DNA from: Ceratopteris richardii
Taxonomy: Eukaryota; Streptophyta; Polypodiopsida; Polypodiales; Pteridaceae
DNA length: 64,000 nucleotides
Assembly (NCBI GenBank): GCA_020310875.1
Contig: CM035408.1
Coordinates: forward strand, 145,256,407-145,320,406
Reading direction: 5' to 3'
Both the position numbers and the translations under genes were made by a program. The notes beneath the pieces were generated by a model that did no database searches, was not told the origin of the DNA, and saw only the letters and a list, made by a program, of their open reading frames with translations. Positions 54,392 to 64,000 of this stretch are shown here, in pieces; position 1 is the stretch's first letter, and every line of letters starts with the position of its first letter.

Positions 54392-54396
54392 GGCTG

Positions 54397-55290
54397 TTGA
54401 GGATAAGTTGGATGGTACCAACTACCTGTTGTGGTCTTATATGATCTGACATGTATTGGTTGCAAAAGGACTGTGGAACATTGTGCAGGGTGTTGAACGA
54501 TGTCCTATCACACCTGCAATTGTTACAATTACAGGTACTGAAGTTGATGCAGAAGGTGTCGAAGATGATGATATTCTGCATATTCTTATTCGTGCTACGG
54601 TTTCTGCTGCACTTACTACAGAGCAAATTCGTTGGGATAGTAGAGATGCCCAGGCACATGCATTGATAGCTTTATTTGTCAAACGTGCCATTATTCCTTA
54701 CATTCGCTCTTGTAGGACAGCTAAGGATGCTTGCGATACACTTATCACATTGTACCAAGCTAGGAATGAGGCTCGTGTTGCTTACCTCCAAAAATAGTTG
54801 GAGAGTGAGCACATGAATGAAGGTGATTTTATGGATAGTTTTCTAACAAAGATCAAAGACTTGAAGAAACAGTTGATTTCCACTGATGAGGTTATACCAG
54901 ATAGCTCACTTGTGCAAACCATTCTGAATGGTCTTTCTGATTCATATCAGAGTTTTGCGTCTACTCTTTGGTTGATGATGAAAGGCAATCCAAATGCCTT
55001 GTCATTTGAGGAGTTAGTCTCTGTTCTGTTGCAGGAAGATCAGTCTAGGCAAAACACGTCCATTATGTGTGTTGCAGATCAAGCTTTCCTAGCTAGTCAG
55101 AAGGGCAAGGGAAAATGGAGCTCTTCAACAAGTAAGCAAAAATCTGCTAATTCTGCACAATCGAAGAGGGAAGACAAAGATGAAAAGAAATCAGAAAAGT
55201 AGAAATTCTTTTGCAAGTATTGTAAAGGAAATGATCACATCATAAAGAACTGTCCAAGACTGGCTGCTAAAGAGGCAAAGAAGAAAGAGG
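54397..55290 (+). pseudogene. gag: Copia N gag, after O
   Basis: The N-terminus MKAVM/SDVFRML lies at 49430-49456 with one frameshift; after O it resumes as AVEDKLDGTNY. Open frames at 54456-54797 (GLWNIVQGVERCPITPA, DAQAHALIALFVKRAIIPYI) and 54798-55202 (MESEHMNEGDFMDSFLTKIK, LLQEDQSRQNTS). The knuckle FCKYCKGNDHIIKNC is intact at about 55210-55252. A stop near 54796 and one at 55201 interrupt. Confidence 0.9.
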
Positions 55291-55990
55291 CTAGAATGGT
55301 TGTTGTAGAGGCCCCTACACCAAAAACAGAGTCTACTAATCTTGTGGAGGAAGAAGAATGGGCATTTACTAATGTTTGCAGTTTTGACCCATCTTCTCAT
55401 GAGCAGTGCACGTCTGTAGTAGACTCAGATGTTTGGTACTTTGACAGTGGGGCGACCAAACATATTACCTCACAGCGCAATTTCTTCTCTTCACTCAAGC
55501 CTGCCCCTATAGGGAATACTTTTACACGCGCCAAAAACTCCTATTAGCCTAGTTGGTAAGATCATTTTGACTACTGCTGATGGTAGTTCTTTCACTTTGT
55601 CAGATGCTTTGTTTGTACCAGGGATCAAGAAAAATTTGTTATCATTTTCTACATTAGCCAAGATTGGCTTGGTTGTGAAATTTGTTGATGACAGATGTAC
55701 AGTTCATGATCTGTCAAATGGCGACATGATTATTGCTTCTGGCATTTTATGTCGTGGGTTGTACAAGCTCATGGACTATGAAAGATTTGTAAATGATTTG
55801 GCATGTGCAGTACATGATTCTCAAGCTATGTCAGATGCAAAGCTTTGGCATGCATGCTTTGGTCATCTGAATTTTGCTAGTTTGCTATGCCTACAAAAAT
55901 CTGAAATGGTGTCCTCTTTGCCCAAACTTGAGGCACCCAAAAAACATGTTTGTGAAGGCTGTATTTTGGGCAAAATGCAGTATTCTTCCT
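55291..55990 (+). pseudogene. pol: Copia N protease and pre-integrase
   Basis: SDVWYFDSGATKHITSQRNFF at 55426-55488 keeps the canonical D-S-G triad. A frameshift/stop near 55545 is followed by TTADGSSFTLSDALFVPGIK, HDLSNGDMIIASGILCRG and the zinc finger LWHACFGHLNFASL with CEGCILGKM (55843-55980), all four ligands present. It is the best family member for this module. Confidence 0.9.
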
Positions 55991-56690
55991 TTCCAAAAGA
56001 TGGTTCAGTTCGGGCTACTCAAAAATTGCAGAGACCTTCTTTTGGAAATTATCTTTACTTCATGACTTTCATCGATGATTTTTCCAGGCATGCATGGGTA
56101 TATCCATTGAAGTCAAAGTTCGAAGTGTTCATGTGCTTCAAATAGTTTTTGGTTTTGGTTGAAAATCTGTTAGCATGTAAAATGGGCACCCCCTGTTCTG
56201 ATTAAGGGGGGAATATATGTCTTCTGATTTTAATACATTTCTGGCTGAACGTGGGATAAAACACCAGTGTACAGTGTCGTATACACCTCAACAGAATGGA
56301 GTTGCTGAACAAAAGAACATGTCACTCATGGAGATGGTGAGGTGTATGGACAATAGTCAGGCTTTACCAGATAGTTTCTGGCTTGAGGCTGTCATGTGTG
56401 TCGCATATGTACTTAGCAGGTGTCCCACTAAAGCATTGTAGTCTATCACTCCATATAAGGCTTGGCATGATCGCAAGCCATTTGTTGCTCATCTGCGTGT
56501 TTTTTGTTGTTTGGCATATGCATTAGTGCTTGAACAACATCGCAGAAAATTGGATGATAAAGGACTAAAATATATTTTTGTTGGGTACAATTTTGAAAGT
56601 AAAGGCTATCATCTATATCGTCCACAGACTAAACGCATTTTGGTTAGCCGTGATGTTGTTTTTGTGGAAGATGCTATTTAGCCATTGCTT
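55991..56690 (+). pseudogene. pol: Copia N integrase core
   Basis: After RATQKLQ the frame goes straight to RPSFGNYLYFMTFIDDF: the stretch with the first catalytic Asp (VHSDVCGP in relatives) is deleted. The second Asp is in CSD, stop, GGEYMSSDF (56198-56225). The Glu is kept in PQQNGVAEQKNMSLME (56270-56315), unlike B and D. It ends VSRDVVFVEDAI, stop (56680). Several stops; inactive. Confidence 0.88.
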
Positions 56691-57800
56691 TCATGTACTA
56701 AGGAGACATTTGTTAGCTCCAAAGACATGTATGATACTTTGCTGCCTCTTTTTATAGGTGGACAGTCTAGTGCTGGTCCTAATGGGGCAACTTCTCAGCC
56801 TTTGTAGGTTTCGTGTGATGCAAATCATCCCATTTCTGATGCAGATTTACACGATGCACTTGTTGATGAGAGAGCTGACATTGAGGAGGCAAAAACTATA
56901 CCAAAATGGCTGGTACAGACTTTGTGTGATAGCAAATTAGATGCACCTCTGTCATATCGTACTCAATCAGGATCTCATAGTGCCTCTTTTGCATTAGATT
57001 GCTATGTTATGGTTGCATCTAGTCTCTGAGATGAGAATGAGCCTCTTTCATTTGACGAAGCACAAAATTCATAAAATTGGATGGCTGTTATGCAATCTGA
57101 ATATGATGCTATAATGAAGAACTATACTTGGTGTTTATGTGACATGCCTCCTAGCAAGAAGGCCATTGGCGCTAAGTGGGTTTACAAGCTGAAGTGTAAG
57201 CCTGATGGAACAATTGATAGGTATAAGGCTAGGCTTGTTGCAAAGGGTTATGCATAGGAAAGAAACATTGATTTTGATGAGACCTTTGCAGCTACATGCC
57301 GTATGACTACTATTTGGAGCATTTGTGCACTTGTAGTCCATCATGGTTGGAATGTACATCAGTTGGACATTAAAACTACATTTGTGAATGGTGACTTGCA
57401 TGAAGAAGTGTATGTTTTTCAGCCCCGTGGCTTTGTGCAAAAAGGGCATGAAAACCAGGTGTGCAGGTTAAAGAAGGCATTATATGGTTTAAAGCAAGCA
57501 CCACGTGCTTGGTATGAGAAGATACTATCTAATTGCACATGGTTTTGAGAATAGTCCAACTAAAAGCACCTTATATGTTAAGCGTGCTAATGATGTGCTT
57601 CTAATCATTGTTTTCTATGTTGATGACATGCTGCTCACTGGTCCTATTGAGAAGCATATTGCTGATTTTAAGGCTGATTTGCATGCCTCATTTGAGATAT
57701 CTGATTTGGGGAATTTGCATCACTATTTGGGCATTCAATTTTCGCAAGTTGATGGTGGAATGGCTTTGTGTCAAATGAAATATATTGACACATTATTGTA
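56691..57800 (+). pseudogene. pol: Copia N linker and reverse transcriptase
   Basis: Linker DADLHDALVDERADIEEAKT, IPKWLVQTLCDSKLDAPLSY. RT from 57060: WMAVMQSEYDAIMKNYTW, KKAIGAKWVYKLKCKPDG, DRYKARLVAKGYA, stop, DETFAATCRMTTI, HQLDIKTTFVNGDLHEEVY, KKALYGLKQAPRAWYEK, a small frameshift at 57530, then the YVDD box in VFYVDDMLLTGPIEKHIAD (57610-57665). Confidence 0.9.
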
Positions 57801-58580
57801 GTGTTTTGGCCTTGAAGACTATAAGCATATTGCCACTCCTGTGGAGACAAGTTTAGCATTGAGTCTTCATGATGGTGGAGATGCATTTGATGTTGTCCTC
57901 TATCAGCAAGTTGTTGGATGCCTGATTTACTTATGCTTATTACTCGGCCAGATATTGAGTTTGTTGTCTCATAGATGAGCACGTTTATGTGTTGCCCAGG
58001 TGTCAAGCATTGGCAGGCGGTTAATTGCATCTTTCGCCTTTTGAGTGGTACTCGGTTACTTGGGTTGTTTTATCCCAATGGGGGATCACTACTGCCAGAT
58101 TTGCATGCTTTTTCTAACTCAGACTGAGTTGGTTGCTATGACACTCGTGTGTCCACTAGTGGCTTTTGCTTCATGCTTGGTAGCTCATGTATATCTTGGT
58201 TGAGCAAGAAGTATCCTACTATGGCCAATTCCAATTGTGAGGCTGAGTATAGGGAAGCTTTCAGAGCGACTGTTGAGTGTGTGTGGCTCAGATGCCTTAT
58301 GGTTGATTTGGGTGTTGGTCAGTCTTCTGCCATCACCATCTTCACTGACAGTCAGAGCGCATTAGCAATTGCAAGGAACCCTGTGTTCCATGCTCGCACT
58401 AAGCACATTGAGGTGCATTATCATTATGTCAGGGAGAGGTTCTCTCTGGGGAGATCAACTTGGCATATGTGCCCACGCAGGAGGACATTACAGACCTTTT
58501 CACAAAGGCCTTGCCTACGGAGAAGTTTGAAGCTTTTCGCAAAGCTTTGGGCTTACTTCCTTTTGTTGAGTGATTTCCAC
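57801..58580 (+). pseudogene. pol: Copia N RNase H
   Basis: After a stop at 57799: CFGLEDYKHIATPVETSLAL, LYQQVVGCLIYL, a frameshifted RLIASFAF-type stretch, then a clean frame at 58149-58440 with TSGFCFMLGSSCISWLSKK, NSNCEAEYREAFRATVECVW, FTDSQSALAIARNP and HIEVHYHYVRE. A frameshift near 58440 hides the DLFTKALPTEKFEAF tail. It ends about 58575. Confidence 0.88.
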
Positions 58581-58635
58581 ATAGCTTGGCACTTCCTTAT
58601 ACATGAGTGCCCACTACTTGTTCACCGCATCACTC

Positions 58636-58648
58636 CCACGGGGGGATT
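58636..58648 (+). other. Polypurine tract (N)
   Basis: CCACGGGGGGATT directly before the 3' LTR. Confidence 0.88.
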
Positions 58649-58878
58649 TGTTGATATATTTAGGTAGTGATGTGTGTGAACACTCTAGGACTGCCAAGGC
58701 ACTTTTTTTCCTTTTTAGGAGGTTTTTTTCCCTCGGCTTGTATATACGCCTATTGCCCTAATGGGCTACTTATCTTTGTACATTCTCTAGTAATACATTC
58801 AGTATTGTGTGTTGTGCTCCAAGCTTCTTCTTCTTCCTTGTGCTATTCATGTGCTTTTGCAGACGTCTAACTCCAACA
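58649..58878 (+). repeat. 3' LTR of Copia N (230 bp)
   Basis: TGTTGATATATTTAGG to GTCTAACTCCAACA, followed by the target duplication GATCG. Confidence 0.95.
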
Positions 58879-58883
58879 GATCG

Positions 58884-59040
58884 CAGGTATGAAGCAAGAT
58901 ATCTAGATTATAATAACTCCCTTTAGGGCCCACTTGGGTTACTCTGTGAGAGGTACCCAAGTTGGGCCACCCTAGGAGAGGTGCCCAACTTGGGCTTCAT
59001 GATGCCCAGTTTTGGCTTCTATATCTAGTTTCCTACAATC
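58884..59040. repeat. Hairpin with 12-bp stem; no gene
   Basis: CCCAAGTTGGGC (58956-58967) and GCCCAACTTGGG (58983-58994) form a perfect 12-bp stem around a 15-nt loop. A related CCCACTTGGG lies at 58929-58938. It is the right-hand target flank of element N. Confidence 0.8.
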
Positions 59041-60350
59041 ACTTACCTTATCTTTTTCCTTATTGTTCAAGTGAAAATCATCACTTTTTACCTCTTTTTG
59101 TCCTCCCTATGCGTCCTCTACAAAATCCTCATTTATTTCTCTTATTTCAACTATGTAGCATTTTGCATTACCCATTATCCAATTTAACATATTATCATCT
59201 TCATGAGGTAGAGAAGGCATTACCTGATTGTCCACTGTATACCCAGCTACCTTGGCAGTGTCAGATCCTTGCTCCAAGTGTATCTGCAATTCATTATTTG
59301 CCTTTTTAGAAATCCACAACCTGTTCCTTCCTGAATCCCATAGTGCTTTTGCTTGCCTCAGCCAAGGCCTTCCCAGAAGTACAGGATAAGAGGTCTCTTG
59401 AGGCAAGGTAATAACCACAAAATCTAGGAGAAATCGACAACCTTGCATTGGTGAGGTCCAAATTTGATTTCTTCATAATAAAATCGGGCATTAGATTGAT
59501 GTCAGAGCCTCCATCTACAATTATATCTATCAAAATTTCACTTTTTATAGAAATCAATAATCTTGAACTTTCTATTTTTCCAGTGGGATAGGGGGAAAAT
59601 CAACCATGAACCTATCTATACTAGGAGGTGGGCTCAAATAAGTAGATTGTATGACCTTTAGTAGATCATTTCTCATATTTGCATCCATTTTTATAAGTTG
59701 GAATAAATTGACCTTGTGGTGAATTCCTTTCAAAATTTCCTCGATATTTACCACTTTTGAGCATTCTCAGGATAGGTTGATCCTTCAGTGAATTCCTCAC
59801 CCTGTCATAGGCTTCTTCAATGGGCACTCCATCCTCCAAATCATTTCTCTTGCCATCTTCTTTTTCCTTGACTCCTTGTTGCTCTTCTATACAAGTTGTC
59901 ACCGTTTGTCTTGCCTTAGTCATCATAGATATTGTGGATGAGGAAACAACATAGGATTGTGAATTCATACCTTCTTCTCTTGGAGAGACTGCAATCATAC
60001 GGATCGAAGTGAGGTGGTTGCGAGGACAATCCTTTGTGTAATGATCCTTAGCATTGGGACAATGTTGATAGGGAGGTGCACCTTAAGGTAGAGAGCATTT
60101 GCTTTGGACATGACCATATTCACCACAATTATAGCACATTAGAGGTCTATTATATCTAGGTCCACTTTGACAATTCTCCTCTCTTTTATGTATATTTAAA
60201 GTACCAGCATGAAAGGTATCAAGAACTTGATTATTACCTCTATGTTGGGCTCCCTTGAGGTAGTAGCAATCATGCACCTCATGGCCACCTTTGTTGCAAA
60301 ATTGACAGCTTACTCTATTAGGGCAATTTATGTTGGAGTGACCCCTGCAA
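59041..60350 (-). pseudogene. gag: Gypsy fragment I: gag knuckles and protease
   Basis: Minus strand. The fragment starts at a breakpoint near 60350 with RGHSNINCPN, then two knuckles: CQFCNKGGHEVHDC (60290) and CYNCGEYGHVQSKC (60105). After frameshifts: QLIKMDANMRNDLLKVI (59650-59700), homologous to J; the protease site IIVDGGSDINLMPDF (59500-59530), with D-G-G at the catalytic position as in J; and FVVITLPQETSYPVLLGRPW (59360-59425). The frame ends NEDFVEDA at about 59110. No RT follows in the window. Confidence 0.83.
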
Positions 60351-61310
60351 TGGTCAAGTGAAGGTCCCTTACCATCCATGCTTCATAGGGTGTCATCCCA
60401 TCAAGTGACTTAGAAGGTAACCTGTTTATGAGATAAGTGGCAGTAGAAACACTCTCTGCCCATAGATAGTTAGGTAACCTTTTTTCATTCAACATAGACC
60501 TAGCTGTCTCAACAATCAACCTATTTCTTCTCTCAGCTACCCCATTCTGTTCAGGAGTATACCTTGTGGTGGTTTCTCTTTTGATGCCTCTGTCCTGCAA
60601 GAAGTCTTCAAACTCATTGGAGAAGTACTCACCTCCTCAATCTGACCTTAGTCTCTTCAAGTTCTTTCCTGTCTGATTTTCAACTAGTGCAAGATATTTT
60701 TTAAAGCAATTAAATACTTCATCCTTGTGCTTCATGAAGTACAATACAGTCCACCTACTATAATCATCAATAAAAGATACATAGTACCTTGATCCTGATA
60801 TTGAGGGGTCTTTACTTGGTCCCCATACATCTGTGTGAACAAGTTCTAGGTAGTCTTCATGCATGTAGCCTTTCCTTGAGAAGGGTAACCTATGAGACTT
60901 CCCAAATTGACAAGCACTACATTTATATATCATGTGTTGTTTGGAAACATTGGGTATTCCAATAACACATTGATCCCTGCATATCTATTTCAAGGTTCTT
61001 TCTCCTACATGCCCTAATCTTTTGTGCCAAATCTCAATCTCTGAAAGTGTTTGATCTTTATAATTGTATAGTGCAATATTCTTTGTGTCTTCTAGCTCAA
61101 AAGTGAAAAGTCTACCTGATTTTTCTCCTTTAGCAATCCTCTTGAACCCCTGCTTAGGATCCTCCACAAATGCTCCAAATTGGTTGAATCTAACCTGCAA
61201 ACCTTTCTCCACAATCTGTCCAACACTCATCAGATTTTTGGTAATGGTTGGTACATAGAGTACCCTAATCAACAAGTTCTTATTTCCATCACGTCTTAAC
61301 ATTTCCAACT
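60351..61310 (-). pseudogene. pol: Copia H zinc finger and integrase core
   Basis: 61308-60985: LLIRVLYVPTITKNLMSVGQ, EIWHKRLGHVGERTLK (His pair). 60933-60637: KCSACQFGKSHRLPF (Cys pair), LELVHTDVWGP (Asp 1), YVSFIDDYSRWTVLYFMK, KNLKRLRSD (Asp 2), stop. 60600-60370: TRYTPEQNGVAERRNRLIVE (Glu), YLINRLPSKSLDGMTPYEAW, then a frameshift and the breakpoint. All three catalytic residues are recognisable, but stops and a frameshift break the frame. Confidence 0.9.
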
Positions 61311-62519
61311 TTAACTACTGAGTGCTTGGTGTCATCACCTATTTGTACTTGGTGCTTACCTTTTGGTTCCTCAAGATCAGAGAGTAGTGCTACATTGCCA
61401 TCCACATGATTTGAGCATCCTGAGTCAATGTAGAATAGGTGGTCATCATTTGTACCTGGTTTTGAAGTCATGTTCATGATCAAAAGAGAGTCATCTTGCT
61501 CTTCTGTATAGTTGTTGTAGTCCTTTCTGGATTTGAATCCTCCTTGGTATTTGCCATTGTAATTGTTGTTGTAGTTGTTGTTGTAGTCTTGGTGATGGTT
61601 GAATCTACCTCTTGACTGTGAGTATCCACCTCTTTGATATCCTCTTCCTCTCTGTAATTCTTGAAACACTCATCTGTAGTATGATTTGATAAACCACAAA
61701 TGTTGCATGGTGAGGAGTTATAGGATCTCCCCCTACCTTGCTTACCTCCTCTGCCCCTTCCTCTTGATGATCTACCTCTCCTTGCATAGTTAGCTTGGGA
61801 GGTAGAGCCTTCATCTTCTACCTTCTTGTTCTTGCATTTATCTTTAGACTTCTTATCTGTGTATAGGGCAGAAGAGTTATTACCTTTGGATGTGTCTCCA
61901 TTCTTGTTGAGTTTTGCTTCATGAGTGAACAATTGTCCCATGAGAGTGGTAAGGTCTGGAATCTGCATATCCATGTAAAGGTCCATGGCAGTGCTGAAGC
62001 TTTCCCATTTGTCATCAGCTTTGATCCCATTGATCACTTGCCTTACAATCTGCTCTTCTTCAGTCTCTTCTCCTATGCTTGCTAACTAATCTGCTACATC
62101 TTTAATCTTAGTCACAAATTCTGAAACAGCTTGCTTAGGTTGCTTCCTTAATGTGGTAAATTCAATCCACAACTGATTTTTTTTAGCTCTTGTGTTGGAG
62201 GAGAAATAAGATGACAAGGTTTCCCAAGTCTTTGTGATGTCTTATAGTTCCTAATGTGTGGCAAAAGAAAATCAGAGATGGAGTTGAGTAAATAAGACCT
62301 TGCTAATGCATCCTTATCACACCATGTGTTGAGCTTTTCATGTTCTTCCTTTGTTGGCAATCCTCTTGTTTTGAATGAGGGCAATTCCTCATCTCCTCAG
62401 ATGTATCCATAAAGGCTCCTTCCTTGTAGGTATGTCTTCATCCTTAGAGACCATGCCTAATAGTTGTTCCTGTCTAATTTATCAATAAATGAAGGAAAAC
62501 CATCTCCCATTTTACCTTA
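61311..62519 (-). pseudogene. gag: Copia H gag and protease
   Basis: The start is near 62507 (MGDGFPSFI-like, just inside the primer site). TWCDKDALARSYLLNSISDF (62280-62340), then after frameshifts MDLYMDMQIPDLTTLMGQLF (61930-61990). The knuckle CNICGLSNHTTDEC is intact (about 61663-61704). The Asn/Tyr/Gly/Arg-rich tail (61540-61640) follows. The protease site FYIDSGCSNHVDGN is canonical D-S-G (61395-61436). G carries the same gene with the knuckle deleted. Confidence 0.87.
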
Positions 62520-62521
62520 GT

Positions 62522-62536
62522 TTGCTCTGATACCAC
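62522..62536 (-). other. Primer-binding site, initiator-Met type (H)
   Basis: Minus strand GTGGTATCAGAGCAAA, one base inside the LTR: an exact match to TGGTATCAGAGC. Confidence 0.9.
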
Positions 62537-63591
62537 TGTTGGGAAAGATGGATGGATGCTCCAAGAGATTGAGTAGGTACTGCCAAATCTTGCTTTGTAC
62601 CAGCCCTCTGATACTTTAGAGTTGATAAGTAGACCTCCTTAGCTTTCCAATGACACCATAAGATAGTCTATGTACTTTGTAAATGATGTCTGTAAAGATT
62701 GAATCAAAACAGATAACTTTGGAATTGAAGACCTCAAGAAAAACTTCTATTTTGGTCTTGACACCTGTTGGAACTTTTGCTCAGTATGACCAGCATAGTA
62801 GGAATTGGAAAAATTCCTTTTAGGAGTATCTAACTAGCTTAGCAAGCTAACTATTCCAAGTGGAATGATATAAAAAGACTAACTATGCCCAGAGAAATCA
62901 CTTTAGCAAATTAAACTTTACCCCCAATTTTTTAGCACTGTAGCAGTCAATGACCAGTGATCACCTCGACAAGCTTTTCTCTGAAATGGCTGAATAGAAT
63001 CTCTTCAAATTTTGATAGCACATAGACAACTTTGAGCTGGTTCAAAGAAGCTATAGATCTTTGAATTTGGTGAAGAAATGATGAGATATGCACTCCACAA
63101 GTTGACAAACTTTCAAGTACTATAACAGAGAACTCAGAAATGAACAATGAAGATGTATGTATTAATGAACACTTGTATACAAATCCATTGGCATGAATGT
63201 CATTGCCTAATAGCGTAGATAGGTGTGGGCTAGAGTGTAGGCCTCACACACACTCAGAATTGACAGTAATGAGCTCGGGAATGATGATTCTTTACCGCAA
63301 CTTTTTGATGATCTCTTTTATAATGATTGAGTAAGAATTTGAATTCAAATTCAAACTTTTGGCTCCCTATGATCAAGCTCCTATATCCTAGGAGATATTC
63401 CATCAATCAAAGCTAACTCCTTTACGAGTTTTCTCTTGGTAGGTTTTTAGAAAGATTCCAAGTCAAATCTGACTTTTACAAAGAAGTAAAGTGGTAATTA
63501 ACCACTAGCCTTTGTTCCTATGCTTCTTCATGTGTATGAACTTCAATGTATCCTTCAAGCCAAATGTGTAGGCTTGTGAATTGCACCAACA
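62537..63591 (-). repeat. 5' LTR of Copia H (1,055 bp)
   Basis: Minus strand TGTTGGTGCAATTC to CATCTTTCCCAACA. The end is homologous to the G LTR end. A TATA-like TTATAAAAGAG (minus) lies near 63315-63325. The outer border is inferred from the TG terminus and the abrupt switch to short-Copia LTR sequence. Confidence 0.82.
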
Positions 63592-63672
63592 AAAAAAACC
63601 TCCTAAAGAGGGAAAAAAGTGCCCCGACGGTCCTAGAGTGTTTACACACATCACTACCTAAATATATCAACA
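63592..63672 (-). repeat. Short Copia LTR fragment (81 bp)
   Basis: Minus strand TGTTGATATATTTAGG onward through CTCTTTAGGAGG, the first third of the short-LTR family. The remainder is displaced by H. Confidence 0.9.
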
Positions 63673-63735
63673 TAAGTTCCATGTTAATGTGTTATGCTTT
63701 TGTAGCACATCATTTACACACACATTCAAATCACC

Positions 63736-64000
63736 ATGCAAACAAAAGGAACCTCCAAGGTTGGCACTAGCACGCCAGTAGTGAACTTTGAGAACTTGTT
63801 GGCCGAAGCCCATCCATCAATGAAACCACCAAAATTCTAGGACTTCATGGGGCCAATGCCAATTGATGATCCCCCTATCGGAAGGAGCGAGAGAGTACAT
63901 AGTAAATCCCACTGGTTTCAAGGCTTAGCAAGACCATTGGGAGATCATAACACATTTATGATGCAATGCTATGCTTCACTGGTGATACTTGGGGTAGATA
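63736..64000 (+). pseudogene. Second copy of the F-type extra ORF, N-terminus (runs off window)
   Basis: The Met at 63736 gives MQTKGTSKVGTS. After a stop at 63838 the frame continues with HSKSHWFQGLARPLGD, matching SKNSHWFSEVA, stop, PLGDG of the F extra ORF at 37400-37445. In a neighbouring frame CFTGDTWGR matches EFNGRWGR, so one frameshift lies near 63960. The sequence ends with the window. This second copy shows the ORF belongs to a repeated element and helps set its start. Confidence 0.72.

Larger units (their letters stand above)
48861..58878 (+). mobile_element. Copia element N, complete, with O nested
   Basis: Plus-strand short-LTR Copia: 5' LTR, primer site, leader, gag start, nested element O (49457-54391), rest of gag, protease, integrase, RT, RNase H, polypurine tract and 3' LTR. 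An exact five-base target duplication GATCG lies at 48856-48860 and 58879-58883. The LTRs are about 89 percent identical by eye. Without O the length is about 5.1 kb, normal for Copia. Confidence 0.95.
60351..63591 (-). mobile_element. Copia element H, 5' LTR to integrase
   Basis: Minus-strand Copia of the G family: 5' LTR 62537-63591, primer site, gag, protease, integrase core, broken at about 60350 in integrase where Gypsy fragment I begins. RT, RNase H and 3' LTR are absent. The outer LTR edge lies inside a short Copia LTR (63592), so H inserted there. Confidence 0.88.

Noticed and set aside
62947-63147. 66-codon minus-strand frame
   Set aside because: It lies in the LTR of Copia H and is not a gene.
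1-64000. Host genes, CRISPR arrays, rRNA or bacterial features
   Set aside because: No such signal on either strand; all recognisable coding sequence is retrotransposon-derived.

Overview
The window looks like intergenic DNA from a plant with a large genome, most likely a gymnosperm (inference). The support is wall-to-wall nested LTR retrotransposons of the Ty1/Copia and Ty3/Gypsy types, primer sites of the initiator-Met and tRNA-Asp types, low LTR-to-LTR identity (about 85-94 percent by eye) and many stops. I found no host protein gene, rRNA, functional tRNA or CRISPR. Almost every coding stretch is a decayed gag/pol fragment.

Layout. 1-1312: simple repeats and a Copia leader scrap. 1313-10537: minus-strand Copia A (broken) and complete minus-strand Copia B, both next to or inside an older plus-strand Copia C. 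10538-14538: plus-strand Copia D, cut by an inverted LTR stub. 14580-20204: minus-strand remnants of a Gypsy-like element P (coiled-coil ORFs, T-rich leader, tRNA-Asp type primer site), interrupted by Copia G. 20205-20439 and 47528-47955: two halves of Copia L, split by one 27-kb insertion flanked by the duplication TGAGG. That insertion (F, 20440-47527) carries a near-intact Copia M, a Gypsy gag-protease fragment J, an array of CGATTGACA palindromes, a long Gypsy gag-pol, and a very large extra ORF. The extra ORF is itself split by Copia E (duplication ATTTA). F ends in a 1,249-bp LTR that is its own inverted repeat. 48861-58878: Copia N (duplication GATCG) with Copia O nested in its gag (duplication GGCTG); the integrase segment of O is inverted. 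59041-63591: Gypsy fragment I and Copia H, both minus. 63592-64000: an LTR stub and the start of a second copy of the F-type extra ORF.

The most unusual object is Gypsy element F. Its order is gag, protease 1, RT, RNase H, a duplicated integrase zinc-binding module, the integrase core, a second retropepsin-like domain after integrase, and then an extra ORF of roughly 1,300-1,400 codons with acidic, Pro/Thr-rich and coiled-coil parts. Its 3' LTR folds back on itself. The same extra ORF begins again at 63736, so it belongs to a family and is not an accident.

Age order from nesting: C before A and B; L before F before M and E; N before O. A, B, D, L, N and the stubs at 14539 and 63592 belong to one short-LTR (about 230 bp) Copia family. 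Two of its members (B and D) share the same loss of the catalytic integrase glutamate. Domain edges in decayed elements are approximate.
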